In this document: positions 50,140-51,083 of the stretch, in pieces
Position numbering within the stretch: the first letter of the stretch is position 1
How the letters are laid out: every line of letters begins with the position of its first letter
Origin: an uncultured Bacilli bacterium
GTDB taxonomy: Bacteria > Bacillota_I > Bacilli_A > RF39 > UBA660
Reading direction: 5' to 3'
Length of the DNA stretch: 51,083 nucleotides
Assembly (NCBI GenBank): GCA_944371995.1
Contig: CALVYD010000011.1
Location: 1 to 51,083 of the forward strand
Notes under the pieces: generated by a model
Database searches by the model: none
What the model was told of the DNA's origin: nothing
Seen by the model: the letters and a program-made list of their open reading frames with translations, nothing else
Position numbers and translations under genes: made by a program

Positions 50140-50950
50140 TTCTGATAAAGTATATCAATTACTCTTAAAGCAGAGTTTGGAGACAATTTCTAAACAAATT
50201 AAAAGTTTGGAACAAAAAAATAGAGGTTTACGAGCTTTGACAGATAAAACTACTGTTGAAATTGAAGGGTTAAAATTACAGTATAATGAAATTGTGACAA
50301 CTTTGAAGAATTATCAGGAACGAATTAATGTCTCTGATAGAAAAGAAGCTAAATTAGACAAGCTTGATGAGAAATCTGATCATATTTCACAAGAGAAGAA
50401 AGAACATCTTGCTCAAATAGATTCATTAAAGCAGGCTCAGAATAAAATGAAAACAGCAAGGGCTAAGAGAAAAGTTGCTAAAGAAATAAAAAAAGAGCAG
50501 GAGATTATTCAGAAACTACAAAAGAAAAATGCACGTATTGATAAACGTCAGAAAGCAATTATGTTACCTAAGTTTTATCGTGAACAAAAAAGAAGTCAGT
50601 TATTAAGTAAGCAACAAGCAAAGGTAAATCAAGTTACTGCTAGTATGCAAGATAATCAAGAATTACAAGCTATGTTAAACCCTGATAAAGTTAGTGATCG
50701 TATTAAATCAGTAGTTCATGATATTAAAGGTGTGTATTATCAGAAAAAACTAAGTCATTCTCAGAATGTCTTAGATACTATGCAAAATTCTCGATTTAAT
50801 ATTACCATTCGTGGTGCTAATGCTATTACTATTAGTAAAAAAGCAGTAAACGGGTTAAGAACAGTTGCAGGTAAAGGAAAAGATGCTGTTTTAAGTTTAT
50901 TAGATGAAAATATGAATACAGCAACTAAACAACCTACTGCTACACGTTAA
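50132..50950 (+). CDS. Coiled-coil protein of unknown function
   Basis: 272 residues. Residues 1-190 are very charged and predicted coiled coil (SLETISKQIKSLEQKNRGLR; KEIKKEQEIIQKLQKKN), the last 80 a smaller globular or membrane-near part (NAITISKKAVNGLRTVAGKG). No family is recognised. It starts inside the DUF1292 gene and ends 65 bases before obg, replacing the genes that usually lie between rpmA and obg (spo0B in Bacillus). Its stop lies at the start of a terminator hairpin. Confidence 0.75.
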   Translation: MNNSDKVYQLLLKQSLETISKQIKSLEQKNRGLRALTDKTTVEIEGLKLQYNEIVTTLKNYQERINVSDRKEAKLDKLDEKSDHISQEKKEHLAQIDSLKQAQNKMKTARAKRKVAKEIKKEQEIIQKLQKKNARIDKRQKAIMLPKFYREQKRSQLLSKQQAKVNQVTASMQDNQELQAMLNPDKVSDRIKSVVHDIKGVYYQKKLSHSQNVLDTMQNSRFNITIRGANAITISKKAVNGLRTVAGKGKDAVLSLLDENMNTATKQPTATR

Positions 50951-50979
50951 AGAAAAGAAATTCTTTTCTTTTCTTTTTC
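50949..50979 (+). terminator. Intrinsic terminator starting within the stop codon
   Basis: AAAGAAAAG (50949-50957) pairs with CTTTTCTTT (50963-50971), then TCTTTTTC. The stop TAA is 50948-50950. Confidence 0.7.
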
Positions 50980-50983
50980 TTGA

Positions 50984-50992
50984 TGATATAAT
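50984..50992 (+). promoter_or_regulatory. Extended -10 promoter of obg
   Basis: TGATATAAT (TATAAT 50987-50992) between the terminator and the RBS AAAGGAGG (51001-51008). Confidence 0.6.
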
Positions 50993-51015
50993 AAGGCCTA
51001 AAAGGAGGAGAGTAT

Positions 51016-51083
51016 ATGTTTGTAGATGAAGTGGAAATTCGAGTGGAAGCTGGAAATGGTGGAGATGGCTGTACTGCTTTTCG
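51016..51083 (+). CDS. obg: GTPase Obg/CgtA (start only, cut by the window edge)
   Basis: The first 22 codons read MFVDEVEIRVEAGNGGDGCT followed by AF, the start of the glycine-rich Obg fold (usual form FVD-x-V-x-I-x-V-x-x-G-x-GGxGCxxFRR). Obg is a GTPase for large-subunit assembly and, in Bacillus, for stress and sporulation control. The gene order rpmA then obg is widely conserved. AAAGGAGG lies 7 bases upstream of ATG 51016. Confidence 0.93.
   Translation, partial: MFVDEVEIRVEAGNGGDGCTAF

Noticed and set aside
1-51083. CRISPR arrays, insertion sequences and prophage genes
   Set aside because: I found no regularly spaced repeats, transposase or integrase motifs or phage structural genes; the HigB-like domain alone is not evidence of a prophage.

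Overview
The window is a strongly AT-rich, gene-dense stretch of a low-GC Gram-positive (Bacillota, class Bacilli) chromosome. TGA acts as a stop (for example the ATG-overlapping TGA at 11924-11926) and TGG encodes Trp, so this is the standard bacterial code and not a Mycoplasma-type code. Gene content and order recall Bacillus (ftsK/spoIIIE near ymfF-ymfH; ylbJ beside ylbL; rplU-prp-rpmA followed by obg; AddAB; Bacillus-type DnaB), but proteins are compact, several Bacillus neighbours are absent, and small pseudogenes are present. An uncultured gut-type Bacilli lineage (RF39 / Erysipelotrichia-like) is my inference from this mix; no rRNA is present to test it.

Layout. 1-7.5 kb: end of an unknown gene, DNA translocase FtsK/SpoIIIE, two secreted lipoproteins, then deoD-ymfF-ymfH. 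7.5-10.6 kb: a wrecked alpha/beta hydrolase gene, a DUF3592 membrane protein, an XRE-HTH membrane regulator with a DUF4097 beta-repeat partner, and a 54-residue zinc-ribbon membrane protein. 10.7-19.1 kb: two tandem flavoproteins, lepA, an enlarged SpoIIID-like regulator with repeated HTH units, hemW, an HD-domain protein and a thymidylate kinase. 19.1-22.7 kb: first half of a type IV pilus or competence-pseudopilus system (PilB/GspE ATPase with a long Gln/Pro tail, opposite two prepilins). 22.6-29.4 kb: ylbJ, the ylbL-type Lon-like protease, a hotdog thioesterase, two paralogous membrane-anchored proteins flanking a GNAT acetyltransferase, and a two-component system. 29.4-34.7 kb: an SDR enzyme, tRNA-Met, a VrrA/YqfQ-like protein, then pilC and pilD (second half of the pilus system) followed by dnaB. 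35-46.5 kb: a GT39-like membrane glycosyltransferase, addB-addA, an unknown gene with pyrH, gene remnants, and an undescribed overlapping gene pair whose first product ends in a HigB/RelE-toxin-like domain. 46.7-51.1 kb: DinG-family helicase with an altered Walker A motif, the L21 leader with rplU-prp-rpmA, a DUF1292 gene, a coiled-coil gene, and the start of obg.

Regulatory style is uniform. Many promoters have TATAAT-like -10 boxes, often with an upstream TG (extended -10). Shine-Dalgarno sites are AGGAGG or AGGTGAT. In 10 of about 14 intrinsic terminators the stop codon lies inside the hairpin, a layout that suits transcription uncoupled from translation. The genes most worth follow-up are the HigB-like pair at 43.7-46.5 kb, the repeated-domain SpoIIID-like protein at 15.7 kb, the split pilus locus with its tailed ATPase, and the DinG protein with a non-canonical P-loop.
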